Assembly (NCBI RefSeq): GCF_003671495.1 | Contig: NZ_RCHN01000036.1 | Span: forward strand, 24,099 to 88,098 | DNA from: Ketobacter sp. | GTDB taxonomy: Bacteria > Pseudomonadota > Gammaproteobacteria > Pseudomonadales > Ketobacteraceae | DNA: 64,000 nucleotides | Direction of reading: 5' to 3' | Shown: positions 43,773-51,896 of the stretch, one piece after another | Layout of the letters: every line of letters begins with the position of its first letter | Numbering within the stretch: position 1 is the first letter of the stretch | Notes under the pieces: generated by a model | What the model saw: only the letters and a program-made list of their open reading frames with translations | Told to the model about the DNA's origin: nothing | The model's database searches: none | Made by a program: the position numbers and the translations under genes

Positions 43773-45040
43773 AAGGTTGCGTAATAGGCCCGGCGCTTCA
43801 GCACTTTCTCCACGTAGAGGCGGGTTTCCTTACGCGGCGCCTTGGTGATCAGGCGCTCCAGCACCTGCTCCGGAGTCATATTATTGATGGTCTCCACCGC
43901 CGCCTGGAAGCTGGCTTTGCCCACAAAGGCCCGCGCCACACTGGAGGCACCGGCGTTGTAGGCGGCAATGGTGTAATAAAGCCGACTCTCGGGGTTCTTG
44001 ATCTCTTTCAGGTAGTCGTAATACAGCACACTCAGATAGGCGGCCCCCACCTCGATGTTCTTCTTGGGGTTATACAGATACTGTGCACTCAGCAGCGAGG
44101 ACTTCTTGTAGAGCTTGCGGGTGGCATCCCGCCCGGCGGTGGAAGGCACGATCTGCATCAAGCCAAAGGCGGGAATGTGGGAGCGGGCCAGGGGGTTGAA
44201 ATGGCTTTCCGTGTGGATGATGGCCATCATCACATCCGTACTCAAGGAGAAACGCTGGGCGTTACGGCTCACCTCGGGCCGATACTCCACCACTTTCTTG
44301 CGGATGCGGTTGTCCGGCAACGGCATCACATAGGTCAGCTTTTTGCCGGTGTTAACCGCCACCGACGCCAGATCCAGGCTTGCATTCAGGGCCTGGTAAC
44401 GAATGGAGGATTTGCGCATCAAGGCGGCGGCGGTGTTACGGATGTCGGTTTCCGAAGGCCGGGGTGAGGCAAACAGCTCTTTCAGTACCAGCTCCGATCC
44501 CGCATCCGATGGCTTGGGTGTCTGCCCCAGACTGTTGTAGGCAGCGTTGATGGCCTGCTGGATCGGGTCCTGATGCACGGCCTGGGCAATGGTGGTGCCC
44601 AACACCTGCTCCAGTTCACCCACCACCTCTTTCGACATGGCGGAAAAATCCAGGCGGCTGCCCTGGTAGATGCTGTCCACGCTGACTTCAATCTGGTTAC
44701 GCTCGAAATCCACCACCCGCTTGGAGGAGTAATCGTCGGCATAACTGACCCAACGCTGGGGGCTGCTCACTTCCGGCGCGGACCAGTGCTCACGGATGCG
44801 TTCCTGCTCCGTCTGCAATGCCTGCTGATAGGCCGCCGCCAGGGCTTGTTGTTCCTGCTGCTCCGGCGTCATGGCAATGGATTTTCGTTCTTTCAACAAT
44901 GGGCTCTCACCACGGTCGTCCCGCTCGATGACCCAGCCACCGTTAGCGGACCCGTTGCTGGCAGTCAGCACCAACGCCGCCACCAGCATCAACCGTCGAA
45001 TCACTCCATTGCGCTCTCGTGCTACTGCAGACACCTGCAA
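43769..45040 (-). CDS. MltC-like lytic murein transglycosylase
   Basis: A 423-residue periplasmic enzyme with the two-part layout of MltC: an N-terminal region of about 150 residues after the signal peptide (DUF3393-like) and a C-terminal lysozyme-like domain. The catalytic glutamate is E278 in IIHTESHFNPLARS, followed by FGLMQIVPSTAGRD and YYTIAAYNAGASSVARAF. MltC is a lipoprotein, but the signal region here (LMLVAALVLTASNGSANGG) has no lipobox cysteine, so this form is probably soluble or relies on its partner lipoprotein. A promoter was not identified. Confidence 0.88.
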   Translation of the reverse strand: MQVSAVARERNGVIRRLMLVAALVLTASNGSANGGWVIERDDRGESPLLKERKSIAMTPEQQEQQALAAAYQQALQTEQERIREHWSAPEVSSPQRWVSYADDYSSKRVVDFERNQIEVSVDSIYQGSRLDFSAMSKEVVGELEQVLGTTIAQAVHQDPIQQAINAAYNSLGQTPKPSDAGSELVLKELFASPRPSETDIRNTAAALMRKSSIRYQALNASLDLASVAVNTGKKLTYVMPLPDNRIRKKVVEYRPEVSRNAQRFSLSTDVMMAIIHTESHFNPLARSHIPAFGLMQIVPSTAGRDATRKLYKKSSLLSAQYLYNPKKNIEVGAAYLSVLYYDYLKEIKNPESRLYYTIAAYNAGASSVARAFVGKASFQAAVETINNMTPEQVLERLITKAPRKETRLYVEKVLKRRAYYATL

Positions 45041-45244
45041 CCTCTTCAGCCAGCCTGTTTAACCAAAGTCTCCGTCCGGGGTGCAGTTACCTGCAGAAGA
45101 CGCAGACCTCATACAAAAATGGGAACTGGTTAACGTTTTCATCGTTGCGGGAATTATGACAAATCCCCTTTGTTCCGGCCTCAACTGGTTAGAATTTATC
45201 CAGCACAGAACCGTTGATGTTATAACCGGCAACCCAAACAAGGA

Positions 45245-45286
45245 CCACCATCGGTAAGCAAGCGCTCACATTTTGGTGGATTTTTT
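45245..45286 (+). terminator. Orphan terminator-like hairpin
   Basis: CCACCA (45245-45250) and TGGTGG (45274-45279) flank a 23-base loop and are followed by ATTTTTT. It points along the plus strand, yet no plus-strand gene lies upstream within the 45041-45244 gap. It may end an unannotated small RNA or antisense transcript, or be chance. Confidence 0.3.
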
Positions 45287-45291
45287 GTAAC

Positions 45292-45549
45292 TCAACGGGA
45301 GCGGCTGTCCGCCTCATCAAGATACATAAAAGACAGAAAGGTGGTGAACAGGGAAACGAACACCGCGAACGGCAATGCCGGCTCAATCAGCACCACCAGC
45401 CCTGCAATCACCCAAAAGCCTTTTACCTGCTGGCGTCGCCTGCGATAGGACTTGCAATGTCTCCTGCGGGAACCGTGTTTTGGATCCGGCAACGCCGATG
45501 ATATCCATTCCGTCTTCAAGATGTTCCACACAATGCGAAGAAACCACAT
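45292..45549 (-). CDS. Small membrane protein (85 aa), hypothetical
   Basis: Not assigned to a named family. The N-terminal 45 residues are basic (a run of arginines and lysines in SRRRHCKSYRRRRQQ), followed by two closely spaced hydrophobic segments (FWVIAGLVVLIEPALPFAVFVSLFTTFLSFMYL) and an acidic end (DEADSRSR). AGGGGA lies eight bases before the ATG, which supports expression. Two helices with a basic cytoplasmic N terminus are likely. It stands alone between the MltC-like gene and the MORN gene. Confidence 0.65.
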   Translation of the reverse strand: MWFLRIVWNILKTEWISSALPDPKHGSRRRHCKSYRRRRQQVKGFWVIAGLVVLIEPALPFAVFVSLFTTFLSFMYLDEADSRSR

Positions 45550-45717
45550 CCGTCTATCCCCTTACTGTCGTGGCGAACCATTAGGTAATTATAGGCAGGG
45601 TTACAAGTCGCTCATTGAAACCATCCTATAAATTTGGAATTATTTGCAAAAAACAGAACTGGGCACGGAAGCACCAGAACAACCTCCACGACAGGACGTC
45701 TGGATTGGGTAGTAAAC

Positions 45718-47379
45718 ATGAAAATGACAGGAATCATCACAGGGGTTTGGGGAGCATTGCTGGTAGTCTGCGTCAACACCTACGCAGAAACCATTGATCA
45801 GCAAAGCTATTTGCATGTCAAAGAGCACCAATCACAGCAAATCACCCATGTTTGGCCTGATGGCGCCCGCTACGAGGGTGAATGGGCTAAACAGCAGCCC
45901 CACGGCCTGGGCAGCCTGACCTATGTGAATGGGTCGCAATACTGGGGGCGCTTCTATCATGGGCGCCGCCAGGGCCAGGGGGTCATGAAATACGCCAATG
46001 GTGACGAATACGAGGGCAACTGGTACCAGGATCAGCCGCAGGGGAAAGGCATCAAGCGCTACACATCCGGCGCGGTGTTTGAAGGTGATTTCAAGGACGG
46101 CCAACAACACGGTCACGGTCGCCAGACCTATCTGGACGGCACCTATTACGAAGGCAGCTGGTCCGAGGGCAAGCCCCATGGCTACGGCAAACTCACCTTT
46201 ATTTCCGGCGGTCGCTACGAAGGCGCCTTTGAAAACGGCAAACCCCATGGCCGCGGTTACTACTACTACCCCAATGGCGACCTCTATTCAGGGGAATGGC
46301 GGGACGGCAACCAGGACGGCCGCGGCCGTATCGAATACAGCACCGGCGGCTATTACGAAGGGGAATTCACCGAAGGCATGCGCCACGGGGAAGGCGTTCT
46401 GGTATCCGCCCTGGGTAGCGAATATAAAGGCCCTTTCCGGAACAACGATGCCCACGGTGAGGGCAGCTGCAGCCAGGGTAACAAGACTTACCCCTGCCGC
46501 TATCGCCACAACAAGCTGATAAAAACCACCCCGGCTGAACCGGCCGTGACCGTGGCCGCCGTGACCGCAACCACGGTGGCGCTGGCAGCCGCGACCCAAC
46601 CCGCAACAGCGGCCAAAGCCCCAGCGGCGCAAAAAGCGCCTGCGGTGAAGAAAGCGCCTTTTGCTAAGAGCGAGCCTGTTGCTAAGAGCGAGCCTGTTAC
46701 CAAGAACGGACCTGTTGCGAAGACTGAGCCAGCCTCTCAGCAAGCGGCCCCCAAGAACCCCAGCTTGGCCAGCGCCAAACCCAAACCCGTGCCGCAGCCG
46801 GTGGTCAAACCCTTTGTACCGGAGACCGTAGTTGCCGCCAGCGCCGCGAAAGTCAGCCAACCGGTCACCCCCCAGCAGCAAAAATACAACACGGCTTCCA
46901 TGTCCATTCCCGATGCCAACCAAACCTTCAGTCAAACCCTGGAGCAAGAGAAACAGAAATACAAACACCTGACGGTGGCGGATCTGCGGCAGGATCGCAG
47001 CGACATCTATTTCAGTGAAAACTGGGCAGCGAAAGACCTGATGGCCATTCCGGAGCGGGCCTGGTGGCAGAAGCGTGCCTCCCTGTTCCGCGACAGCATG
47101 CACATCATCTCAGTGCACGGGGACACCGAAATCCGCATGATCATCAACGACTACAAAGGGCCCGGCGCCTACCCCATCCAGGAAGCGATGGTGACCTCCA
47201 AAACCGACAACCTGACAGCGGAACAACTGCAGTCCGGTGAAATCATCGTGGAGTCCGATGATGGCAAGTGGGTGAGCGGTTCCTTCCAGTTTGAAGTGAG
47301 CGATGGCAATGGCCACCAACTGGCCTTCAACCACGGTGCCTTCCGCCTGAGCAGCAAAGACAACCTGCCCCGCTTCTGA
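45718..47379 (+). CDS. Exported MORN-repeat protein with C-terminal domain of unknown function
   Basis: A 553-residue protein. Signal peptide (cleavage near TYAE, about residue 22); nine MORN repeats of 23 residues (about residues 45-260), each beginning with a Y/F-E-G-x-W/F pattern such as YEGEWAKQQPHGLGSLTY; a cysteine pair after the ninth; then a 130-residue alanine/lysine/proline-rich linker containing a fourfold 18-base repeat; and a conserved-looking C-terminal domain of about 150 residues (from KHLTVADLRQDRSDIYF). I start at ATG 45718 because it gives a clean signal peptide. MORN repeats bind lipids or proteins; the role here is unknown. Confidence 0.85.
   Translation: MKMTGIITGVWGALLVVCVNTYAETIDQQSYLHVKEHQSQQITHVWPDGARYEGEWAKQQPHGLGSLTYVNGSQYWGRFYHGRRQGQGVMKYANGDEYEGNWYQDQPQGKGIKRYTSGAVFEGDFKDGQQHGHGRQTYLDGTYYEGSWSEGKPHGYGKLTFISGGRYEGAFENGKPHGRGYYYYPNGDLYSGEWRDGNQDGRGRIEYSTGGYYEGEFTEGMRHGEGVLVSALGSEYKGPFRNNDAHGEGSCSQGNKTYPCRYRHNKLIKTTPAEPAVTVAAVTATTVALAAATQPATAAKAPAAQKAPAVKKAPFAKSEPVAKSEPVTKNGPVAKTEPASQQAAPKNPSLASAKPKPVPQPVVKPFVPETVVAASAAKVSQPVTPQQQKYNTASMSIPDANQTFSQTLEQEKQKYKHLTVADLRQDRSDIYFSENWAAKDLMAIPERAWWQKRASLFRDSMHIISVHGDTEIRMIINDYKGPGAYPIQEAMVTSKTDNLTAEQLQSGEIIVESDDGKWVSGSFQFEVSDGNGHQLAFNHGAFRLSSKDNLPRF
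46663..46734 (+). repeat. Tandem 18-base repeat in the MORN protein linker
   Basis: Four consecutive units at 46663, 46681, 46699 and 46717. The first two are identical (GCTAAGAGCGAGCCTGTT), the other two diverged. They encode AKSEPV, AKSEPV, TKNGPV and AKTEPA. The identical pair could vary in copy number by slipped replication while keeping frame. Confidence 0.8.
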
Positions 47380-47392
47380 TTATCTCCCCCAT

Positions 47393-47434
47393 AAAAAAGC
47401 CGCCGCCTGAGTTTCCCCGGGCGGCGGCTTTTTT
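47393..47434. terminator. Bidirectional intrinsic terminator
   Basis: AAAAAAGCCGCCGCC and GGCGGCGGCTTTTTT form a perfect 15-base stem with a 12-base loop between the convergent MORN and fatty acyl reductase genes. Confidence 0.9.
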
Positions 47435-47470
47435 GTTTCAGATTACCTGGAGTCTGTTACCAGTGGGCTT

Positions 47471-49456
47471 TTACCAGTGGACACCGCGCATCAGGTAGGC
47501 AAAGGCCATCTGCTCCGGGGACACCACTGGCGCGGATTCGTCGCTCTTGCCCTTGGCCGCAGCAGAATCCGGGAACATGCGGAAGCCGGTGTTGATGACG
47601 ATCTCGGCAAACTTCGGTGCCACAGCGTGAACCACCTGACCGAAAATACCCAACTTGGTGGCGATGCGTTTGCTGCGGGATATCACCGCCTCCGCCACCA
47701 TGTCCGCCGCCTCTTCCGGGCTGATGGTAGGCACGTTGTCATAGATCTTGGTGGGCGCGATCATGGGCGTACGCACCAACGGCATATTGATGGTGGTGAA
47801 GTGCACGTTGCAATCGGAAAACTCCGACGCCGCACAGCGGGAGAACGCATCCAGCGCCGACTTGGACGCCACATAGGCACTGAAGCGGGCGGGCATGGTG
47901 AGCGTGCCGATGGAGGAAATATTGATGATGTGCCCACTGCGATTTTTTTCCATCACCGGCAGGAAGTTCATGATCAAACGCAGGGAGCCGAAATAATTCA
48001 ACTGCATCGTTCGCTCAAAATCATGGAACCGGTCGTAGGACAGATTGATGGAACGGCGAATGGAACGGCCGGCGTTATTCACCAGAATGTCCACCCGACC
48101 GAAGTCCGCCAACACCTGCTGGGCAAAGCGATCACAATCCTCCATGCTGGCAATGTCCACGCTGTAGGCATAAACCTTACCGCCTTTCTCTTCGATTTCC
48201 GCCTTGGCCTTTTCCAGTTTGGTGGGCTTGCGGGCCGCCATTATGACGATGGCGCCTGCCTCCGCCAGTTTAATGGCCGTGGCTTTGCCGATACCGGAAG
48301 AAGCCCCGGTGACCACCACCACTTTGTCTGCCACCCGGCCTTCCAGAGAGCGATCGATGAACAGATCCGGATCCAGATTACGCTCCCAGTAATCCCACAG
48401 TCGCCAGGCATAGGTATCCAGTTTGGGGCAGCTGATACCGGAACCTTCCAACGCCGCCCGCGCATCCCGGTTATCAAACTTGGTGTAGTAACGGGTAAAT
48501 TTCAGCAGCGTCTGGGGAATGCCCAGGTCCTCCAGCACCGTACTGGTGATACGGCGTACCGGAGGCAGCGTACCCAGGGTCTTGCGCAGAAACGGCGGCA
48601 TAAAACTGAACATGCGCGTGTCCACCCGCATATTCATCTGCGGCGCATGGCCGGCCCGGGCGAAAATGTTGATCACCTCACCGATTTTGTAGTGGTTCTC
48701 ATCGGTCAGGTGGAAGCACTTGCCATCCAGACCATCCTGGTGAGCCAGGTAATCCAGGGCATTGGCCACATAATCCACCGGCACCATGTTGAAACGCCCC
48801 CCTTCTATGCCCACCATGGGCATCCAGGGCGGCAGCAGCTGGCGCAGCTTTTTGATCAGAGTGAAGAAATAATAGGGTCCGTCGATCTTGTCGATTTCAC
48901 CGGTCTGGGAATGCCCCACCACCATGGACGGGCGATAGATGCGGAACGGCACCTTGCATTGCTTGCGCACCAGACCTTCGGACTCGTGTTTGGTCCGCAG
49001 GTAAGGATCATCCAGCTTTTCCGCCTCTTCGAACATGTCTTCACGGAAGATTCCCGGATACATACCGGCAGCGGCGATGGAACTCATGTGGTGGAAGCAA
49101 CCGGCCTTAAGGGCTTCTGCTGCCCCCATGGCATTACGGGTACCTTCCACATTCGCCATGATCTGCTCAGACTCACCGGCTTCGAGATCATAGATCGCCG
49201 CCAGATGAAAAAAGTGTGTGATCTGACCACGCAGCTTGTCCAGATCAGCGTCACTCAAACCCAGTTTGGGCTGGGTCAGATCGCCGGTCACCGGAACCAC
49301 TCGCCCGTCCAGGTCACCCACTTTTTTCCGCAGCGTAGCCACTTTTTCCTGCGACGCTTCGCGGCACAGAATGTAAATCGTGCCTTCACGCTGCAGCAGA
49401 TTTTCCACCAGATAACGGCCAATAAAGCCGGTGGCGCCAGTTACAAAGTATGCCAT
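47471..49456 (-). CDS. Two-domain fatty acyl-CoA/ACP reductase (alcohol-forming type)
   Basis: Predicted to reduce fatty acyl-CoA (or acyl-ACP) to fatty alcohol with NADPH. The 661-residue protein is a fusion: an N-terminal extended SDR domain (TGATGFIGRYLVENLL; YLRTK as the YxxxK motif; PVDYVANALDYLA) of about 370 residues and a C-terminal classical SDR domain (VTGASSGIGKATA; LVNNAGRS; YVASK). Length and layout match the Marinobacter FACoAR of the same size (Maqu_2507) as I remember it. It lies 75 bases downstream of the wax ester synthase on the same strand, so alcohol and ester formation appear coupled. Confidence 0.88.
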   Translation of the reverse strand: MAYFVTGATGFIGRYLVENLLQREGTIYILCREASQEKVATLRKKVGDLDGRVVPVTGDLTQPKLGLSDADLDKLRGQITHFFHLAAIYDLEAGESEQIMANVEGTRNAMGAAEALKAGCFHHMSSIAAAGMYPGIFREDMFEEAEKLDDPYLRTKHESEGLVRKQCKVPFRIYRPSMVVGHSQTGEIDKIDGPYYFFTLIKKLRQLLPPWMPMVGIEGGRFNMVPVDYVANALDYLAHQDGLDGKCFHLTDENHYKIGEVINIFARAGHAPQMNMRVDTRMFSFMPPFLRKTLGTLPPVRRITSTVLEDLGIPQTLLKFTRYYTKFDNRDARAALEGSGISCPKLDTYAWRLWDYWERNLDPDLFIDRSLEGRVADKVVVVTGASSGIGKATAIKLAEAGAIVIMAARKPTKLEKAKAEIEEKGGKVYAYSVDIASMEDCDRFAQQVLADFGRVDILVNNAGRSIRRSINLSYDRFHDFERTMQLNYFGSLRLIMNFLPVMEKNRSGHIINISSIGTLTMPARFSAYVASKSALDAFSRCAASEFSDCNVHFTTINMPLVRTPMIAPTKIYDNVPTISPEEAADMVAEAVISRSKRIATKLGIFGQVVHAVAPKFAEIVINTGFRMFPDSAAAKGKSDESAPVVSPEQMAFAYLMRGVHW

Positions 49457-49531
49457 TTCCTATACCTCATTTTATTCCCTTAGCCCACCTGGCTAAGCAT
49501 TTCCCAAAAAAGTCGCACAAACGTTTTGTCG

Positions 49532-50905
49532 TTACACCGCTCTGGAGAGCGCTTCCTCAAACGCAGGTGCTCCCAACACCTCCGCCTGAATGGATCTGAA
49601 TTCATCCACGTAATCGTCAATCATTGCCTGGGGGTCGGGCACCAACGCCGCGTCCGCCACAAAGCCGAACTCCACTTTATTGTCGTAGCTGAGAATGCTC
49701 ACCCCGATTCCGATACCTCCGGACTGGGGCACCCAGAACATGGGCTTGGACAGCTTCTTGCCCTTCAGCATTACGGGCTCTGCCGGCCCGGGTACGTTGG
49801 TCATCACCGCCGACGCCTTGCTGGAAAAGAAGCGCAAGGCCCAGCGCTCAAATGCCGAAGGAAAATAACCCAGAATCCCCAGCACGTTGTAACTCATCTG
49901 CGCCTGCATTCCATTCTTCAGTTTTTTCATGTTGCGTTTGACCGCTTCGATGCGGCCTTTACTGGTGGGTTCGCCCACCGGCAACGTCAGATACACCAAC
50001 CCAAAGCGGTTGCCCAATTCCAATGCCTGTTCCAGCGGCCGCAGGTTTACCGGGATGGTGGCGCGCACACAGACACCGTCCACCGGCTCCCCAATTCGCT
50101 GCAGGTAGCGGCGCAGACTGCCGGCCACGCACCCCAGAATGACGTCGTTAATGGTACAGCCCATGGCTTTACCCACCTGTTTGACGTCCTCCACCGGCAG
50201 CGATGGCGCCCAGCCCACTTCTTTATGGGGGGAAAGATCTCGCTTGTAGGCAGTCTTGGAATCGGGGCGGCACAACGACACCCGCATGGCCTCGAACAAC
50301 CAGGCAGCCCCGAAGGCCAGATAAAAACCGCCGCTGGTGAACGCATAGGACAACCGATGCAGCAGCGCTGCTGACTTTGGCTTGCGCTCCGGCAATTTGA
50401 AGCGAGCCGCCGGTGAGCTGTGCATCACCGACTGATCCGCAATGGAATCCAGTACCGAGATCAAAGCAATCCCATCGGCATAACTGTGGTGCACCCGCAC
50501 CAGCACCGCGCTGCCGGACTGGTAGTTGGAGATAAAATGGAAACGCCACAACGGCTTGTCGGAATCCAGCGGCTGGGGAATCACCGTGCTGACCACGCGG
50601 CGCAATTCGGCTTCCGGATCATCGGTGGCTGCCAGCGTCAGGGGCGTCAGGTGGTAATCCATGTCCACACCGGACATTTCCTCCCAGAAATACACCCCAT
50701 GTTCATTGCGGGCCCGTTGTCGGAAGCGCTTATGCTGGGACAGCAGCCGCTCCTCCAGCAACGCCTTGAATTCATCCTGGGTCATTGGCTCATCAAAGAA
50801 CAACAGACCATTGATCACCATCAGGTTGTCGCTGGAATCCATGCGCAACCAGGCGGTGTCCACATTGGTCATCGGCTCACGCGATAATTGGTTAAACGTC
50901 CTCAT
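49532..50905 (-). CDS. Wax ester synthase/diacylglycerol acyltransferase (WS/DGAT)
   Basis: Esterifies fatty alcohols or diacylglycerol with acyl-CoA to give wax esters or triacylglycerols. The catalytic motif HHxxxDG is HHSYADG (residues 139-145); PLW precedes it (DKPLWRFHFI), and further family blocks are CTINDVILGCVAGSLRRYL and VMTNVPGPAEPVML. 457 residues is normal. It is probably membrane-associated without true transmembrane helices. First gene of the pair with the fatty acyl reductase; its upstream region, shared with the TetR gene, contains two related palindromes. Confidence 0.93.
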   Translation of the reverse strand: MRTFNQLSREPMTNVDTAWLRMDSSDNLMVINGLLFFDEPMTQDEFKALLEERLLSQHKRFRQRARNEHGVYFWEEMSGVDMDYHLTPLTLAATDDPEAELRRVVSTVIPQPLDSDKPLWRFHFISNYQSGSAVLVRVHHSYADGIALISVLDSIADQSVMHSSPAARFKLPERKPKSAALLHRLSYAFTSGGFYLAFGAAWLFEAMRVSLCRPDSKTAYKRDLSPHKEVGWAPSLPVEDVKQVGKAMGCTINDVILGCVAGSLRRYLQRIGEPVDGVCVRATIPVNLRPLEQALELGNRFGLVYLTLPVGEPTSKGRIEAVKRNMKKLKNGMQAQMSYNVLGILGYFPSAFERWALRFFSSKASAVMTNVPGPAEPVMLKGKKLSKPMFWVPQSGGIGIGVSILSYDNKVEFGFVADAALVPDPQAMIDDYVDEFRSIQAEVLGAPAFEEALSRAV

Positions 50906-50993
50906 ACTTTATTCCCTTGGCCCATCCAGACCAGAATAACCATACCGAGATGGCATGCAAAAGAGCGGTATACAAAAAGCGCCGAACAATTCA

Positions 50994-51009
50994 GCAAACA
51001 AGTGTTTGC
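50994..51009. promoter_or_regulatory. Palindrome 1, candidate TetR operator
   Basis: GCAAACA-AG-TGTTTGC: a perfect seven-base inverted repeat with a two-base spacer, 89 bases before the wax ester synthase start. The size and symmetry fit a TetR-family dimer site. Six of the central bases resemble the second site at 51132. Confidence 0.6.
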
Positions 51010-51131
51010 CAATATACTCCCATTTCCATAAAACGCAACTGCTGACTGGCCATCCATACCACGAATTTAGCTAAATCAGCCGCATTAAAACCGACAATCC
51101 GACAACCAGGGAATTGCGTTTGGCTTTTTCA

Positions 51132-51147
51132 GCAAACACTTGTACAC
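51132..51147. promoter_or_regulatory. Palindrome 2, related candidate TetR operator
   Basis: GCAAACACTTGTACAC: the first 12 bases equal those of palindrome 1 read on the other strand, while the right arm is degenerate. Both sites are preceded by TCA. It lies 93 bases before the TetR gene and overlaps a possible -35 (TTGTAC, 51140-51145), a position suited to autorepression. Confidence 0.5.
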
Positions 51148-51239
51148 TTAATTGCTGGATGATTGAGATAAACACCCCCCATCACCCCGAACAGTATGAC
51201 GCAACCCCGGCAAGCTGCCTTACCAATTAGACGACCAAT

Positions 51240-51890
51240 ATGACTGGAAATTTGACCCGAGCAGAACAAAAACAACAAACCCGCAACAACATCATGGCGG
51301 CAGCTCTCAAAAAAATGAGTGAAGACAAAGGCTTTTCCAGCCTGGGCTTGCGCGAGGTGACCAAGGAGGCCGGCATCGCTCCGGCATCCTTCTATCGCCA
51401 TTTCAGCAATATGGAAGAATTGGGCCTGGCATTGGTGTCAGAAGCGGAGGACGCCCTGCAGGCCATCTTGCTGGATGCCAAGGCACTGGAAGAAAAAGGT
51501 GAGGACATCGTCGCCAGCAGCGTACAGGTTTGCATGCAGCATTTCCGCGACAACGGCCCCCTGTTTCGGGTACTGGCCCGGGAGGCCACCGGCAACTCGC
51601 CGCTGATCCGGCGCCGGATTCAACGCTGCCTGATGAACCTGAACCACCAACTGGCGGAAATCATCGAGCTGGAAATGCGCCGGCGCCATCGCAAAATCAC
51701 CAACCCCCTGTACATCGCCGAGGCCATCTCCACCCTGGTCTTCAACCTGGGCATTGCCAGCGCCGACCTGCCCTATGCCAAACAGAAAGAAGCGGAAAAG
51801 CGCCTGGCTCACCACATCCGCATCATTTATTGGGGTGCGGAAGCCATGGCCAACTCACAACACCTTTCCCGCAATATCATGCTGTCCTGA
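51240..51890 (+). CDS. TetR-family transcriptional regulator, FabR-like
   Basis: A 216-residue repressor-type protein. The N-terminal helix-turn-helix contains LREVTKEAGIAPASFYRHFSNMEELGLAL, very like FabR and DesT, which control unsaturated fatty acid synthesis in response to acyl-CoA/ACP. The C-terminal ligand domain is helical and also FabR-like (VLAREATGNSPLIRRRIQR). It is divergent from the wax ester synthase gene, with two related palindromes between, so it probably represses the cassette and itself. Whether it answers to acyl-CoA is inferred from the family only. Confidence 0.9.
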   Translation: MTGNLTRAEQKQQTRNNIMAAALKKMSEDKGFSSLGLREVTKEAGIAPASFYRHFSNMEELGLALVSEAEDALQAILLDAKALEEKGEDIVASSVQVCMQHFRDNGPLFRVLAREATGNSPLIRRRIQRCLMNLNHQLAEIIELEMRRRHRKITNPLYIAEAISTLVFNLGIASADLPYAKQKEAEKRLAHHIRIIYWGAEAMANSQHLSRNIMLS

Positions 51891-51896
51891 TCACGA

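Noticed and set aside
47477..49483. Plus-strand open frame of 668 codons opposite the fatty acyl reductase
   Set aside because: It is longer than the gene itself but is a shadow: histidine- and arginine-rich without any domain, and the minus strand encodes two clear SDR domains.
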